This document shows positions 47,957 through 55,834 of a stretch of 64,000 bases of DNA, in pieces (position 1 is the first letter of the stretch; every line of letters begins with the position of its first letter). The notes below the pieces were generated by a model. That model did not search any database. It worked only from the letters and a program-made list of their open reading frames with translations, and had not been told where the DNA came from. Position numbers and translations under genes: made by a program. Location of the stretch: NCBI GenBank assembly GCA_036504095.1, contig DASXVS010000017.1:62001-126000 (forward strand), read 5' to 3'. This DNA comes from Armatimonadota bacterium (lineage in GTDB: Bacteria > Armatimonadota > DTGP01 > JAKQQT01).

Positions 47957-50833
47957 TCAGTCCGCCCTCACCCGGGACAGGTAAGTGACGTTCGGGAACG
48001 TGTTCAGTTCGGATAGCACGCCGTAACCGCGCGCATCTTTGGACAATTGGGACACCTCGCTGGAGGGGTCATTCAGGTCGCCGAAGGTGATGGCGTTCGC
48101 CGGACAGGATTGCTGGCAGGCGGTCACGATTTCGCCGTCCCGAACAGGGCGCTTGTCCGCCCTCGCGTCAATCACACCGCCGCGGACACGCTGGATGCAG
48201 AAGGTGCACTTCTCCATCACGCCACGCCCGCGCTTGGTGACGTCCGGGTTGAGCATCTGGTCCATCGGTGTCGGCCAAGCGAAATCGTACCAGTTGAAGC
48301 GGCGGACCTTGTAGGGGCAGTTGTTGGAGCAGTACCGCGTGCCTACGCAGCGATTGTAGACCTGCTGGTTCAGGTGGTCGCTGCTGTGAACCGTGGCGTC
48401 CACCGGGCAGACATACTCGCACGGCGCGTTTTCGCACTGCTGGCACAGCATCGGCAGGAACCGCATGTCCACTTTTCGGGAGCCTTCAGCGTCGGGACGC
48501 TTCCCCTGTATCTGCAGGAGCTTGCCGCCCTCCGGCCCGCCCTCATAGTTCTCAATGCGGAGCCAGGCCATCTCGCGGCCGCGCCCGCACTCGGTTTCCC
48601 CTGCGATCGGGACGTTGTTTTCCGAGTAGCACGCCGCGGAGCACGCGTTGCAGCCGATGCAGCGATCGAGGTCAATGGCCATTCCCCAGTGATGCTCGCC
48701 CTTCGCCCGCGTGGCGTAGAGCGAGGCGCTGGCCTTCAGGTCCTCGCCCTCTTTCTCGCCGGAATCGCCTGTTTTCCGTAGCCGGACGAGGCCGGCGAGC
48801 GTCATGCCGCGCGCCATCGCCGAACCGATCTGCCGCGTGGACGTCTGCAGGACTGCCAATGTGCGTCGCACCGGTATCTTCGTGATTTCCACCGGCAACC
48901 CGGACAGCACCAGGGCGCCCGAGGCGTCCTCGGTGTCCGCCGGGACCAGGCTGACGGCGCTGACTCCGGTTCCCTTGGCATATCGCCCAAACTCCGCGTG
49001 GCCCTGCCCCATCTGCACGGCAACCACCTTCGGGTGGACCTTGTCCGTCACCAGGGCAGGAACTTCGATTCTCCCCGCGGAAGTTTTCAGAACGAGAACG
49101 TCATCATTACGCACGCCGAGGCTTCCCGCCAGGTCCGGGTGAATCTCGGCCCAGGAACCCCACACGGCCTTGGCCATGGGGTCGGGGATCTCCTGCGCCC
49201 ACGGCCGGTTCGCCGAGCGGCCGTCGTAGAAGTGGAGCGAGGGGTAAACGTGGAGAAGGATCTCGTCAGCATTGGCGGCCGGCCGGCTGGCGGGGGACGC
49301 CTTACCGCGCGCCGAAACGGGGATTGACGGGATTTCGCCGCCCGCGACGAGGCCCTTCTGAAGCGCCGCGTTCCATGCGTCGTCGTCCAGCTTATGCGCC
49401 TTTCGGACGTAGTCCCTGAATGAAGCGGCGCCCAGTTCGCGGCCCATCTTCGAGGCCGATGCCAGCAGCACGTCGCCGGTGGCGCGCGTGTTGAACACCG
49501 GCGCAACCGCCGGCTGCATCAGGCCGGTCACACCGGCGCGCGGAGTATACTCTCCCCAGGACTCCAGCGGCGTGTGATCGGGCAGAACCAGCGTAGCCGC
49601 TTTGGCGGTGGTGTCATCGAGGTAACTCGCGAAACTGACCACTTCCTTCGCGCCTTCGAAAAGGTGCGCGCCGGTTCCCGGAAGGTCATAGGCCGGATCA
49701 ACGTGGTGCAGGAATACAACGGCGCCGGCGGCGGAGCGCATCGCCTCCAGTGCCTCGGCGTGCGAACTGACCGCGCTGAGCGCGTGGGGTTCGCCCATGA
49801 CCACCGTTCGCCCCACGTTTCCCGCCGCCTTGTTCAATCGGAGCACCGCTTCGTTGGCGTCCGTGGCATCCGCCCCGGAGCCGGCGACCCCGAGGGGCAG
49901 CGCGAGTGACGGACCGCCCATTTTGAATTCGCGGGCGAGCCGGCGAATAACGTCCACATTCACTCCGGCCTGCTCCGCGAGGCTGCCGGGATCGCCGCCG
50001 TTCACCGCGGTTTCCAGGGCGCGCGCCACAAGGCCTTCCGCCCCGGAGCGCACCGGGATCCACTCATCCGCGTTGGCGCCGGTGAGCGAAAGGCGCGGCC
50101 CGATGAAGACGTACCGGCCGGTGTGTTTACCCGCGCGGCGGGCGTCCCGCCAGGCGGCGAAATCGCGGGCGAACTCCACGTTGCTGAGCCAGGTCTCCAG
50201 GAAATCCGCGCCGAAGGAGATCAGCATGCGGGCGTCGGCGATCCGGAATCGGGGGATCTCGGGGCTGCCGAGCACTCGGCCGGCGGCGGCCCGCAGGGGC
50301 TCGTGCGCGAACGGTTCGTAGGTCAGCCGCGTGTGATTGGGCGCGATCGCCGGCAGCCACGCGCCGATCAGGCGATCCATCGACCCGGTTTCGAGCCGGC
50401 CGATCCAAAGCGCCCTCGCGCCGGAGGCGGTGAACAACGCCTTCTGAAGACGCCGCTCGGCGTCTTCCCACGAAATCGGCTGGAGGCGGCCGTGTTCATC
50501 GCGGGCCATCGGGCCCGTGATGCGATCGGGATTATAGAGACCCTGGAGGGCGGCGTGGCCGCGGAGGCAGAGCGCACCGCGATTGACCGGGTGGTCGGGG
50601 TTTCCCTCGACCTTGTGTGCCCGGCCGTCGCGCACGCGGGCGACCATGCCGCACCCCGCGGGACACTCCCGACACACTGTGGCGAAATCCGTGGACTGGC
50701 CCGGCTTGATGCTCTCCACCGGGATGAGATACGGGATGAGTTTGTCATGGCTTGTGCCGGCGCACCCCTCAACGGTTGCGGCTGCGCCGGTGATGCCAAG
50801 CACCTTCAGGAATTGTCGCCGGTTCAGGTCCAC
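47957..50833 (-). CDS. actB: Alternative complex III molybdopterin-like/iron-sulfur subunit ActB
   Basis: 958 residues. A twin-arginine-type signal (NRRQFLKVLGITGAAATVEG) exports it. Residues about 50-680 form the ActB1 molybdopterin-oxidoreductase-like domain with an N-terminal CRECPAGCG plus GALCLRG cysteine set. Residues about 720-958 form ActB2 with ferredoxin-like cysteine sets: RCIGCNACSAACYSENN, LCQQCENAPCEYVCPVDAT, RCVGTRYCSNNCPYKVRRF (a CxG-TxxC set, a candidate 3Fe-4S site) and KCTFCIQRVRGG with ACQQSCPANAI. No molybdenum-ligating residue can be named. ActB carries electrons from ActC to ActA. It heads the operon as read here. Confidence 0.94.
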   Translation of the reverse strand: MDLNRRQFLKVLGITGAAATVEGCAGTSHDKLIPYLIPVESIKPGQSTDFATVCRECPAGCGMVARVRDGRAHKVEGNPDHPVNRGALCLRGHAALQGLYNPDRITGPMARDEHGRLQPISWEDAERRLQKALFTASGARALWIGRLETGSMDRLIGAWLPAIAPNHTRLTYEPFAHEPLRAAAGRVLGSPEIPRFRIADARMLISFGADFLETWLSNVEFARDFAAWRDARRAGKHTGRYVFIGPRLSLTGANADEWIPVRSGAEGLVARALETAVNGGDPGSLAEQAGVNVDVIRRLAREFKMGGPSLALPLGVAGSGADATDANEAVLRLNKAAGNVGRTVVMGEPHALSAVSSHAEALEAMRSAAGAVVFLHHVDPAYDLPGTGAHLFEGAKEVVSFASYLDDTTAKAATLVLPDHTPLESWGEYTPRAGVTGLMQPAVAPVFNTRATGDVLLASASKMGRELGAASFRDYVRKAHKLDDDAWNAALQKGLVAGGEIPSIPVSARGKASPASRPAANADEILLHVYPSLHFYDGRSANRPWAQEIPDPMAKAVWGSWAEIHPDLAGSLGVRNDDVLVLKTSAGRIEVPALVTDKVHPKVVAVQMGQGHAEFGRYAKGTGVSAVSLVPADTEDASGALVLSGLPVEITKIPVRRTLAVLQTSTRQIGSAMARGMTLAGLVRLRKTGDSGEKEGEDLKASASLYATRAKGEHHWGMAIDLDRCIGCNACSAACYSENNVPIAGETECGRGREMAWLRIENYEGGPEGGKLLQIQGKRPDAEGSRKVDMRFLPMLCQQCENAPCEYVCPVDATVHSSDHLNQQVYNRCVGTRYCSNNCPYKVRRFNWYDFAWPTPMDQMLNPDVTKRGRGVMEKCTFCIQRVRGGVIDARADKRPVRDGEIVTACQQSCPANAITFGDLNDPSSEVSQLSKDARGYGVLSELNTFPNVTYLSRVRAD

Positions 50834-51085
50834 GCGTGGTTTCCTCCCGCACTCATCGTTTCCATCCGCCGGCGGTTCTCCCTTTCGGCACAGCCCGTTT
50901 TAAATGCACGCGCTTCGCGCGAACTCCACGGTGTTTGTGCCGGTGTCTGCCCAGTGGGTAAATCAGTTGCTCTGCCCGGGTGTTGAAGGCGGCCGGCCTG
51001 GGCGCCGCCTTCATACTGCCGGTTCAGTAACTGACATACCCTCGATTTGTGGCAACCATTCCTACATATTTCTTAACGGCCAGTT
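50834..51085. promoter_or_regulatory. Gap upstream of actB
   Basis: A 252-bp region between the redoxin stop and the actB start that should hold the operon promoter. AT-richer than the surroundings (ATATTTCTTAACGG near 51065), but no -35/-10 pair at proper spacing could be fixed. Confidence 0.35.
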
Positions 51086-51754
51086 TCACGCTCCCAGACG
51101 GCGCACGGAACAGGCGTAGGCGCGGGTTTCGGGCACCGCGACCGGCCGATTGGCCAGAAGGTCATCGAGCGCGTTTCGAAGGTCGCTGACCTTCACTTTC
51201 TTCGGCTCGAAAATGTTGTCGTCCACGCGGCCGTGGTAGCGCAGAATCCCCTGGCGATCGACGATCCACGCTTCTGTCGTGCACGCCGCGTGAAGCGCGC
51301 CCGCCGCCACGAAGCCACGGTCGTAGGCTACCAGGTATTCGCAATGCTGCCGGCGGGCGAAGGCGCGGGTCTCGGTCTCGGTCTCGTTCTGGTTGGGGTT
51401 GAACGCCCACACCTCAACGCCCCGGGGACGGTAGTCCCGGTTGATCGCGTTGATCCGGGGAACGTACGACTCGCTGCAGGGACACCTGTTTCCCTGAACG
51501 AGCAGGACGACGATCTTGCCGCGCGCATCCTTAAGGGCATGGCGGTCCCCGGTGGTATCGTACAGGGCGAAATTGGGCATGGGGCCGTTGATGATCAAGC
51601 CCGCTGTCCCTTTAGAGGCGGCGGGGGCGTTTGCTTTGAGCTGGGCCGACCAGGAATGGGGTCCCCACCGCCGGATTCGCTGAGACCCGACGGTGACACC
51701 GATGGTCGCCAAAACGACGGCCAGTGCAAAGATCAGGAAGTACTTTGGGTTCAT
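51086..51754 (-). CDS. Membrane-anchored thioredoxin-fold redoxin
   Basis: 222 residues: one N-terminal helix (YFLIFALAVVLATIGVTVGS) and a periplasmic redoxin domain (INGPMPNFALYDTTGDRHAL, KIVVLLVQGNRCPCSESYVP, WAFNPNQNETETE). The active-site-like pair is CPC rather than the CxxC of thioredoxins; the rest is like AhpC/TSA and Sco-type proteins (EAWIVDRQGILRYHGRVDDN). Position immediately upstream of the respiratory operon suggests a role in heme-thiol reduction or copper delivery to the oxidase, which is inference. ATG 51754 is preceded by a weak GGAGGC. A C-terminal Cys (YACSVRR) is additional. Confidence 0.8.
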   Translation of the reverse strand: MNPKYFLIFALAVVLATIGVTVGSQRIRRWGPHSWSAQLKANAPAASKGTAGLIINGPMPNFALYDTTGDRHALKDARGKIVVLLVQGNRCPCSESYVPRINAINRDYRPRGVEVWAFNPNQNETETETRAFARRQHCEYLVAYDRGFVAAGALHAACTTEAWIVDRQGILRYHGRVDDNIFEPKKVKVSDLRNALDDLLANRPVAVPETRAYACSVRRLGA

Positions 51755-51946
51755 CGTTCAGCCTCCATAGGCGCAATCATAGCACGTTAGCTATCCGCCG
51801 GACCCCGGCCGGCGAGGTCGGGAACTGCGCTGCCCTTCCACTTCGTACCGCTCGTTCCCCGCTGCGCACCGCTCAAGATGCCGCCAACTCCCGCCACGCC
51901 GCGCGACTCCTGCCTCCTGCCTCCTGTCTGCTATGATGAATCTGGA
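51755..51946. promoter_or_regulatory. Divergent region with a CTCCTGCC word repeat ahead of udk
   Basis: Between the leftward redoxin and rightward udk genes. Positions 51907-51931 repeat CTCCTGCCTCCTGTCTG, and the run ends in TATGAT (51932-51937), a plausible -10 hexamer just ahead of the udk ATG. The same word family fills 39789-39935. Whether TATGAT is used is unknown. Confidence 0.45.
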
Positions 51947-52585
51947 ATGCAACCCCGCCAAAACATCGTCGTGGGCATCGCCGGCGGCACGGGCTCCGGC
52001 AAGACGACCCTCGCCCGCGCCATCCGGGCACGTCTCGCGCCGCACCAGCCTCTCCTGCTGCACCAGGACTCCTACTACAAGGACACCGGCGCCTGCACCG
52101 AGGAGGAAAAAGAGCGCACGAATTTCGACCATCCGGACGCTTTCGACACCGCGTTGCTGGTGGAGCATCTCGCCGCGCTGAAGGCAGGCCGGGCGGTGCA
52201 CCACCCGGTTTACGATTTCTCGCGGCACGCGCGCAGCGGCTACACCAAGGTGGAACCCGCGCCCATCATCCTGCTGGAGGGCATACTGATCCTCGCGGAA
52301 CCGGCGTTGCGGGCCATCATCGATGTGCCGCTGTTCGTCGATACGCCGGATGACATCCGCTTTATGCGCCGTCTGCGCCGGGACATCCAGTCGCGCGGCC
52401 GGTCGCTGGACAGCGTCTATCGCCAGTACCTCTCCACGGTTCGTCCGATGCACCTTCAGTTCGTCGAACCCAGCAAGCAGTTCGCGCGGTTGATCGTGCC
52501 GGAAGGCGGGCACAACGAGATGGCGGTGGACGTGGTCACTTCCTACATTCAGCGCACCGTCGCGCCGAGGGCGGGGGAGAGGTAA
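51947..52585 (+). CDS. udk: Uridine kinase
   Basis: 212 residues of the Udk/phosphoribulokinase P-loop family: P-loop IAGGTGSGKTT (11-21), LHQDSYYKD with the lid-side Asp, FDHPDAFDTALLVEHL, HPVYDFSRHARS (substrate-binding), LEGILIL, DTPDDIRFMRRLRRDIQSRG and the C-terminal FVEPSKQFARLIVPEGG. It phosphorylates uridine and cytidine in pyrimidine salvage. The ATG at 51947 follows ATCTGGA, weak. The DNA methyltransferase gene starts 10 bases after the stop, so the two may be co-transcribed. Confidence 0.93.
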   Translation: MQPRQNIVVGIAGGTGSGKTTLARAIRARLAPHQPLLLHQDSYYKDTGACTEEEKERTNFDHPDAFDTALLVEHLAALKAGRAVHHPVYDFSRHARSGYTKVEPAPIILLEGILILAEPALRAIIDVPLFVDTPDDIRFMRRLRRDIQSRGRSLDSVYRQYLSTVRPMHLQFVEPSKQFARLIVPEGGHNEMAVDVVTSYIQRTVAPRAGER

Positions 52586-52595
52586 AGCCGCCGCG

Positions 52596-54593
52596 ATGCC
52601 GCCGAGAGCCCCGACCCGACGCGCTCCTTTCCGGGGTGAACTCCCGGCTTCCGACATCGTCCGCCAGTACGCCTCCACGGAGGACGCCGCTCCCATTGCC
52701 GTGGCGCTTTACGAGGAGGCGCTGCGCCGCATCCTGGCGGTCGCCAGGCAGCAGGAGGTTGCCGAGCCGCCACACCCGGCGTATGGACCGTTGGCGCAGA
52801 TTGCCGTAAACGCTCTGGCCCTCTATCCCGTTTCCCTCGATGAGGCTGTGCCCGGTGCGCTCAATCCCGAATGGCTTGAGGAATTCCATCGCCTCTCCAG
52901 GCCCGACGCCGATCATAAGCGCCACGGCCGATGGTACACGCCGCGCCCGATCGCGCGCTATATGGCCCGCCGCGCCCTGGAGATGGCCGCGCTCCGGCGG
53001 CCGATGGACAACATCACCGTCCTTGATCCTGCCTGCGGTTGCGGTGCGCTCCTCGTGCCGGTCTTCGAGGAGGTTGTCGCATTCCATCGCCGTCGGGAAC
53101 CGCGCGCGAAAGCGCCGGATGTCGTGCGCCATTCGCTGGAGCACATCATCGCCGCCGACGTCGATCCGCGGGCGCTCGAAACCGCGCTGATCCGCCTGAA
53201 CATTGCCGCGGAACGCCTCGCCGGTGAGCGCATCCACGCGGCGCCGCAGACCTACTGCGGCGATACGCTCACCGTGCGGCCCGCCGCCATTGCCCCGGAG
53301 GGGGTGGACGTGGTCGTCATGAACCCTCCATACCTTGGCAACCGGTATTTCGCGTCGCTGAAGAACCCCGAGAAGGCGCGCATCGCGCTGCGAAAGGCAT
53401 TCGGCTGGAACGACGACCTCTACGCGCACTTCCTCCATCGCGCGTGGGACTGGCTGCGCCCCGGGGGCTGCGTCTGCGCGATCACATCCGACACGTTCCT
53501 GACCATCGCCTCCAAGGCGCGCACGCGCGATACATTGCGCACGCACGCGCTGCGCGAGATCGTCCGCGTCCCGGCCTCGGCGTTCGCTGCCAGCGTCAAC
53601 ACGTGCATCACCCTGGCGGTCCGCGCCGAGCCCGAGTTGTTCGACACGATCGACTACGTGGACGCCCGCGAAGCCCCGGAAGAAGCGTGGGAAACCCTCG
53701 AAACGGAACCGCCGCCCAAGGGAGTCGAACGCCTGCATGTGCCCGCTCAAGCCTATGCCGACCCCACCATCCCGTTCTTCCGCCCCACACCCCGCGCGGT
53801 GGACCTGTACAACCGGTATTTCGCGGAGACGGGGTCCGAGTCCCGAGTTCCGAGTGACGACCCTTATACCCGACACCCGGCACCCGGTACCCAGCCCCCC
53901 CATCTCTGCCGCCTCGGCGAGGTCGCGCCGGCAAAGGACTGCGGCATCAACAGTGGAAACGTCCGCCACCGCATCTTCTTCATCCAGGAAGCGCCCGGAC
54001 TGCGAAAGCTGATCCAGGGACGCCAGTTGGAGCGCTATATCGTGCGCTGGGACAGCCCCAATGCGCAGTACAAATGGGTGGACATCGACTACCAGCCCGA
54101 CCCCGAGCGGCGCGGGCAGGGGCGCGGGGGCAGGGAATCGCCGCACGCCGAAACGTGGGGGTTCCGCGGCGAACTGGGCCAGTCTCCGCCCGCCGAACGC
54201 CTCTTCCTGCGCCAGACCGAGGACGATCTGTTCGCCGCCTATCTCCGCCAATCCGACGACGACCCGGTCTACACGGACAACACGCTTCACACGCTCTTGC
54301 TGACCGATGCCGGGCGCGCCCTTGGGCTCACTTACCACTATCTGCTGGGCCTCCTCAACAGCGCGTTTCTGAACGAGCTTTACCATCTGCTGAGCCAGGA
54401 AGAGGGCCGTGCGCAGGCTCAGGTGAAGGTGGCCTACGTCAACCGCCTCCCCATCGCCGTACCAACCGCGGAGCAGCGCGAAGAGGTAGAGCACTGGGTG
54501 TACCAGGCCATCGAAGCGCAGGAGATGGGCCAGCCCATCACCGCCATCCAGTGGCAACTGGACACGCTGGTGGCAGGGCTTTATCAGGGCTGA
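52596..54593 (+). CDS. Adenine-specific DNA methyltransferase, Eco57I/TaqI-like, with a repeat-derived insert
   Basis: 665 residues. A helical N terminus (1-108) is followed by GRWYTPRPIARYMARRALEM (111-130), motif I VLDPACGCGALL (142-153), ADVDPRALETA (motif II) and catalytic VMNPPYLGNRYF (241-252). Then come CAITSDTFLTIASKA and a TaqI-like recognition half (residues 440-665, with GINSGNVRHRIFFI and LLGLLNSAFLNELYHLLSQE). No nuclease motif is seen, so it looks like a methylase-only protein or a damaged Type IIG enzyme. Residues about 412-435 (GSESRVPSDDPYTRHPAPGT) are written by a GTTCCGAG-type word repeat and look like an insertion between domains. The stop codon lies in a CAGGGCTGAGGG repeat. 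Confidence 0.85.
   Translation: MPPRAPTRRAPFRGELPASDIVRQYASTEDAAPIAVALYEEALRRILAVARQQEVAEPPHPAYGPLAQIAVNALALYPVSLDEAVPGALNPEWLEEFHRLSRPDADHKRHGRWYTPRPIARYMARRALEMAALRRPMDNITVLDPACGCGALLVPVFEEVVAFHRRREPRAKAPDVVRHSLEHIIAADVDPRALETALIRLNIAAERLAGERIHAAPQTYCGDTLTVRPAAIAPEGVDVVVMNPPYLGNRYFASLKNPEKARIALRKAFGWNDDLYAHFLHRAWDWLRPGGCVCAITSDTFLTIASKARTRDTLRTHALREIVRVPASAFAASVNTCITLAVRAEPELFDTIDYVDAREAPEEAWETLETEPPPKGVERLHVPAQAYADPTIPFFRPTPRAVDLYNRYFAETGSESRVPSDDPYTRHPAPGTQPPHLCRLGEVAPAKDCGINSGNVRHRIFFIQEAPGLRKLIQGRQLERYIVRWDSPNAQYKWVDIDYQPDPERRGQGRGGRESPHAETWGFRGELGQSPPAERLFLRQTEDDLFAAYLRQSDDDPVYTDNTLHTLLLTDAGRALGLTYHYLLGLLNSAFLNELYHLLSQEEGRAQAQVKVAYVNRLPIAVPTAEQREEVEHWVYQAIEAQEMGQPITAIQWQLDTLVAGLYQG
53831..53900 (+). 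repeat. GTTCCGAG/ACCCGGCACCC word repeat inside the methyltransferase gene
   Basis: About 70 bases with GTCCGAGTCCCGAGTTCCGA followed by CCCGACACCCGGCACCCGGT. Composition and wording match the intergenic family at 39632-39760. The reading frame passes through it intact. Confidence 0.75.
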
Positions 54594-54617
54594 GGGCTGT
54601 GGCCCGAGGGCTGAGAA
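54586..54617 (-). repeat. CTCAGCC word repeat, inverted copy, at the methyltransferase stop
   Basis: CAGGGCTGAGGGCTGTGGCC and CGAGGGCTGAG, the complement of the CTCAGCC array at 55151 and 55741. The TGA at 54591-54593 is the methyltransferase stop. Confidence 0.7.
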
Positions 54618-54638
54618 CCGATGCGCCGAGGGAAATGT

Positions 54639-54658
54639 CGCGCGGGCGCCCTCGCCCG
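54639..54658. repeat. REP-like GC palindrome
   Basis: CGCGCGGGCGCCCTCGCCCG, related to 3287-3307, 16103-16118, 55131-55150 and 55711-55732. Capable of a short hairpin. Confidence 0.55.
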
Positions 54659-54667
54659 TTTCGGGGG

Positions 54668-54717
54668 CATCCTGAGCGAAGCGGAGCGATGAACGAACGC
54701 AGCGAAGTCGAAGGACC
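54668..54717. repeat. CATCCTGAGCGAAG interspersed repeat
   Basis: CATCCTGAGCGAAGCGGAGC, then GCAGCGAAGTCGAAGGACC. Same family as the inverted repeat at 18103-18171, in its CATCCTGAGCGAAGTCGAAG form. Confidence 0.65.
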
Positions 54718-54826
54718 GGCTCCCGCCGCTAGACATCACCAACCACTGAACCCCACAGTGCCTCAGCAGGCTGGCATGGCGGCAAGGCGCGGTGATTTAT
54801 CAGACGAATCTACGGAGGGCAGACTG

Positions 54827-54910
54827 ATGGACTGGGGTGCATTCTTGGGTGGTGTCATGACAACAGCTGTCGTCGTGTTGCTGTTACTCGCATATCGACG
54901 ATGGCGATAG
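54827..54910 (+). CDS. Possible 27-residue single-helix membrane microprotein
   Basis: ATG 54827 with CGGAGGGCAGACTG just upstream (GGAGG eight bases away) opens a 27-codon frame MDWGAFLGGVMTTAVVVLLL ending LAYRRWR. The layout is one hydrophobic helix with a basic end, typical of regulatory microproteins or toxins such as TisB-like peptides. G+C is lower than in the flanking repeats. There is no homology I recognise and too little sequence to be sure. It sits between two DNA-interacting loci (methyltransferase and HicBA). Confidence 0.4.
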   Translation: MDWGAFLGGVMTTAVVVLLLLAYRRWR

Positions 54911-55125
54911 CCTGCCGACCAACCTAGGTAATGATGATCGATACTCATTGGAGCGTGGGCGTAGTGTGGTGGCGCCATTTCTCACCTGATACCCCACCGA
55001 TTTCTCTGCGTGATAGGGCAAGTGGCGTTTTTGACGGTCGGTATAGCGCTCGCGGTGTCGGACTACTTGGGCACGCGCGGCAAAACGCAATGCGGGCGAG
55101 TAGGCTGGGGCATCGCTCCGAGGCG

Positions 55126-55213
55126 GATGCGAGCGGGGCGCCCGCGCTCCATTGCCCAGCCTCAGCCCTCAGCCCTTGCCCCTCAGCCCTCAGCCCTCCC
55201 ACCGCGCTACAAT
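55126..55213 (+). repeat. Left direct repeat bracketing hicBA, ending in TACAAT
   Basis: 88 bp: a REP-like palindrome (GAGCGGGGCGCCCGCGCTCC, 55131-55150), TTGCCCAGC, then five or six CTCAGCC-type 7-mers, then CCCACCGCGCTACAAT. TACAAT (55208-55213) can act as a -10 for hicB, whose AGGAGG follows. The partner copy is 55708-55823. Confidence 0.8.
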
Positions 55214-55229
55214 TGGTTTAGGAGGCCCC

Positions 55230-55436
55230 ATGAACGAGCTTGTGTTTCTGGTGGAAGAAGCGCCCGAAGGCGGATTCACGGCCCGCGCACTGGGCGAATC
55301 CATATTCACAGAGGCGGACACACTGGACGAGATTCCAGCGCGTGTTCGTGACGCCGTGCGATGCCATTTCGAACCGGGGGCAGAGCCGCGCGTCCTCCGC
55401 CTTCACCACGTTCGAGACGAGGTTATCGCGGCGTGA
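55230..55436 (+). CDS. hicB: HicB-like antitoxin
   Basis: A 68-residue HicB-type protein with the partial RNase-H-like fold: LVFLVEEAPEGGFTARALGE, SIFTEADTLDEIPARVRDAV. It corresponds to the short HicB form lacking a C-terminal DNA-binding domain, so it may neutralise HicA without strong autorepression. TTTAGGAGGCCCC precedes the ATG at 55230. The stop overlaps the hicA GTG (GTGA at 55433-55436). The antitoxin-first order is the reverse of the classic hicA-hicB. Lies between direct repeats. Confidence 0.8.
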   Translation: MNELVFLVEEAPEGGFTARALGESIFTEADTLDEIPARVRDAVRCHFEPGAEPRVLRLHHVRDEVIAA

Positions 55437-55678
55437 GACTGCCGCGTGACTTGTCCGGCAGCGGCCTGGCCTTCGGGCTGCAGCGCCTTGGTTACACCGC
55501 CACGCGTCAAACCGGCAGCCACCTTCGCCTTACCACACAGAGGAACGGCGAGCACCATGTGACCGTGCCGTTGCATGGAGCGTTGCGCGTTGGAACCATC
55601 GCAGGAATCCTCTCGGATGTAGCCGCCCACTTCGGCCTGACTCGTGACGAGATATCAGAGCGAATATTCGGCAACTAA
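55433..55678 (+). CDS. hicA: HicA-like mRNA interferase toxin
   Basis: 81 residues of the YcfA/HicA family, double-stranded-RNA-binding-like ribonucleases that cut mRNA. The segment GLQRLGYTATRQTGSHLRLT contains the catalytic His (GSHLRL), and HHVTVPLHGALRVGTIAGIL is the usual second strand-helix. The ending DVAAHFGLTRDEISERIFGN is slightly longer than standard. GTG 55433 is set by the GTGA overlap with hicB. A functional pair with HicB is likely. Confidence 0.82.
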   Translation: MRLPRDLSGSGLAFGLQRLGYTATRQTGSHLRLTTQRNGEHHVTVPLHGALRVGTIAGILSDVAAHFGLTRDEISERIFGN

Positions 55679-55707
55679 ACGTCGGACGCTGGCGCTACCG
55701 GATGGTG

Positions 55708-55823
55708 GATGCGGGCGGGGCGCCCGCGCTCCGTTGCCCAGCCTCAGCCCTCAGCCCTCAGCCCTCAGCCCTCGGCTTTCAGCCCTTGCCCCTCAGCCCT
55801 CAGCCCTCCCACCGCGCTACAAT
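55708..55823 (+). repeat. Right direct repeat bracketing hicBA, ending in TACAAT
   Basis: 116 bp: same palindrome (GCGGGCGGGGCGCCCGCGCT), TTGCCCAGC, a longer run of CTCAGCC units (28 bases, i.e. four extra 7-mers), then the identical CCCACCGCGCTACAAT. TACAAT (55818-55823) lies 11 bases before the metallophosphoesterase GTG/ATG region and may be its -10 or a leaderless start. Confidence 0.8.
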
Positions 55824-55834
55824 ACCGATGACCT

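Noticed and set aside
52536-54557. A 2-kb open frame opposite the methyltransferase
   Set aside because: Composition is that of a high-G+C antisense shadow; the methyltransferase strand has clear catalytic motifs.
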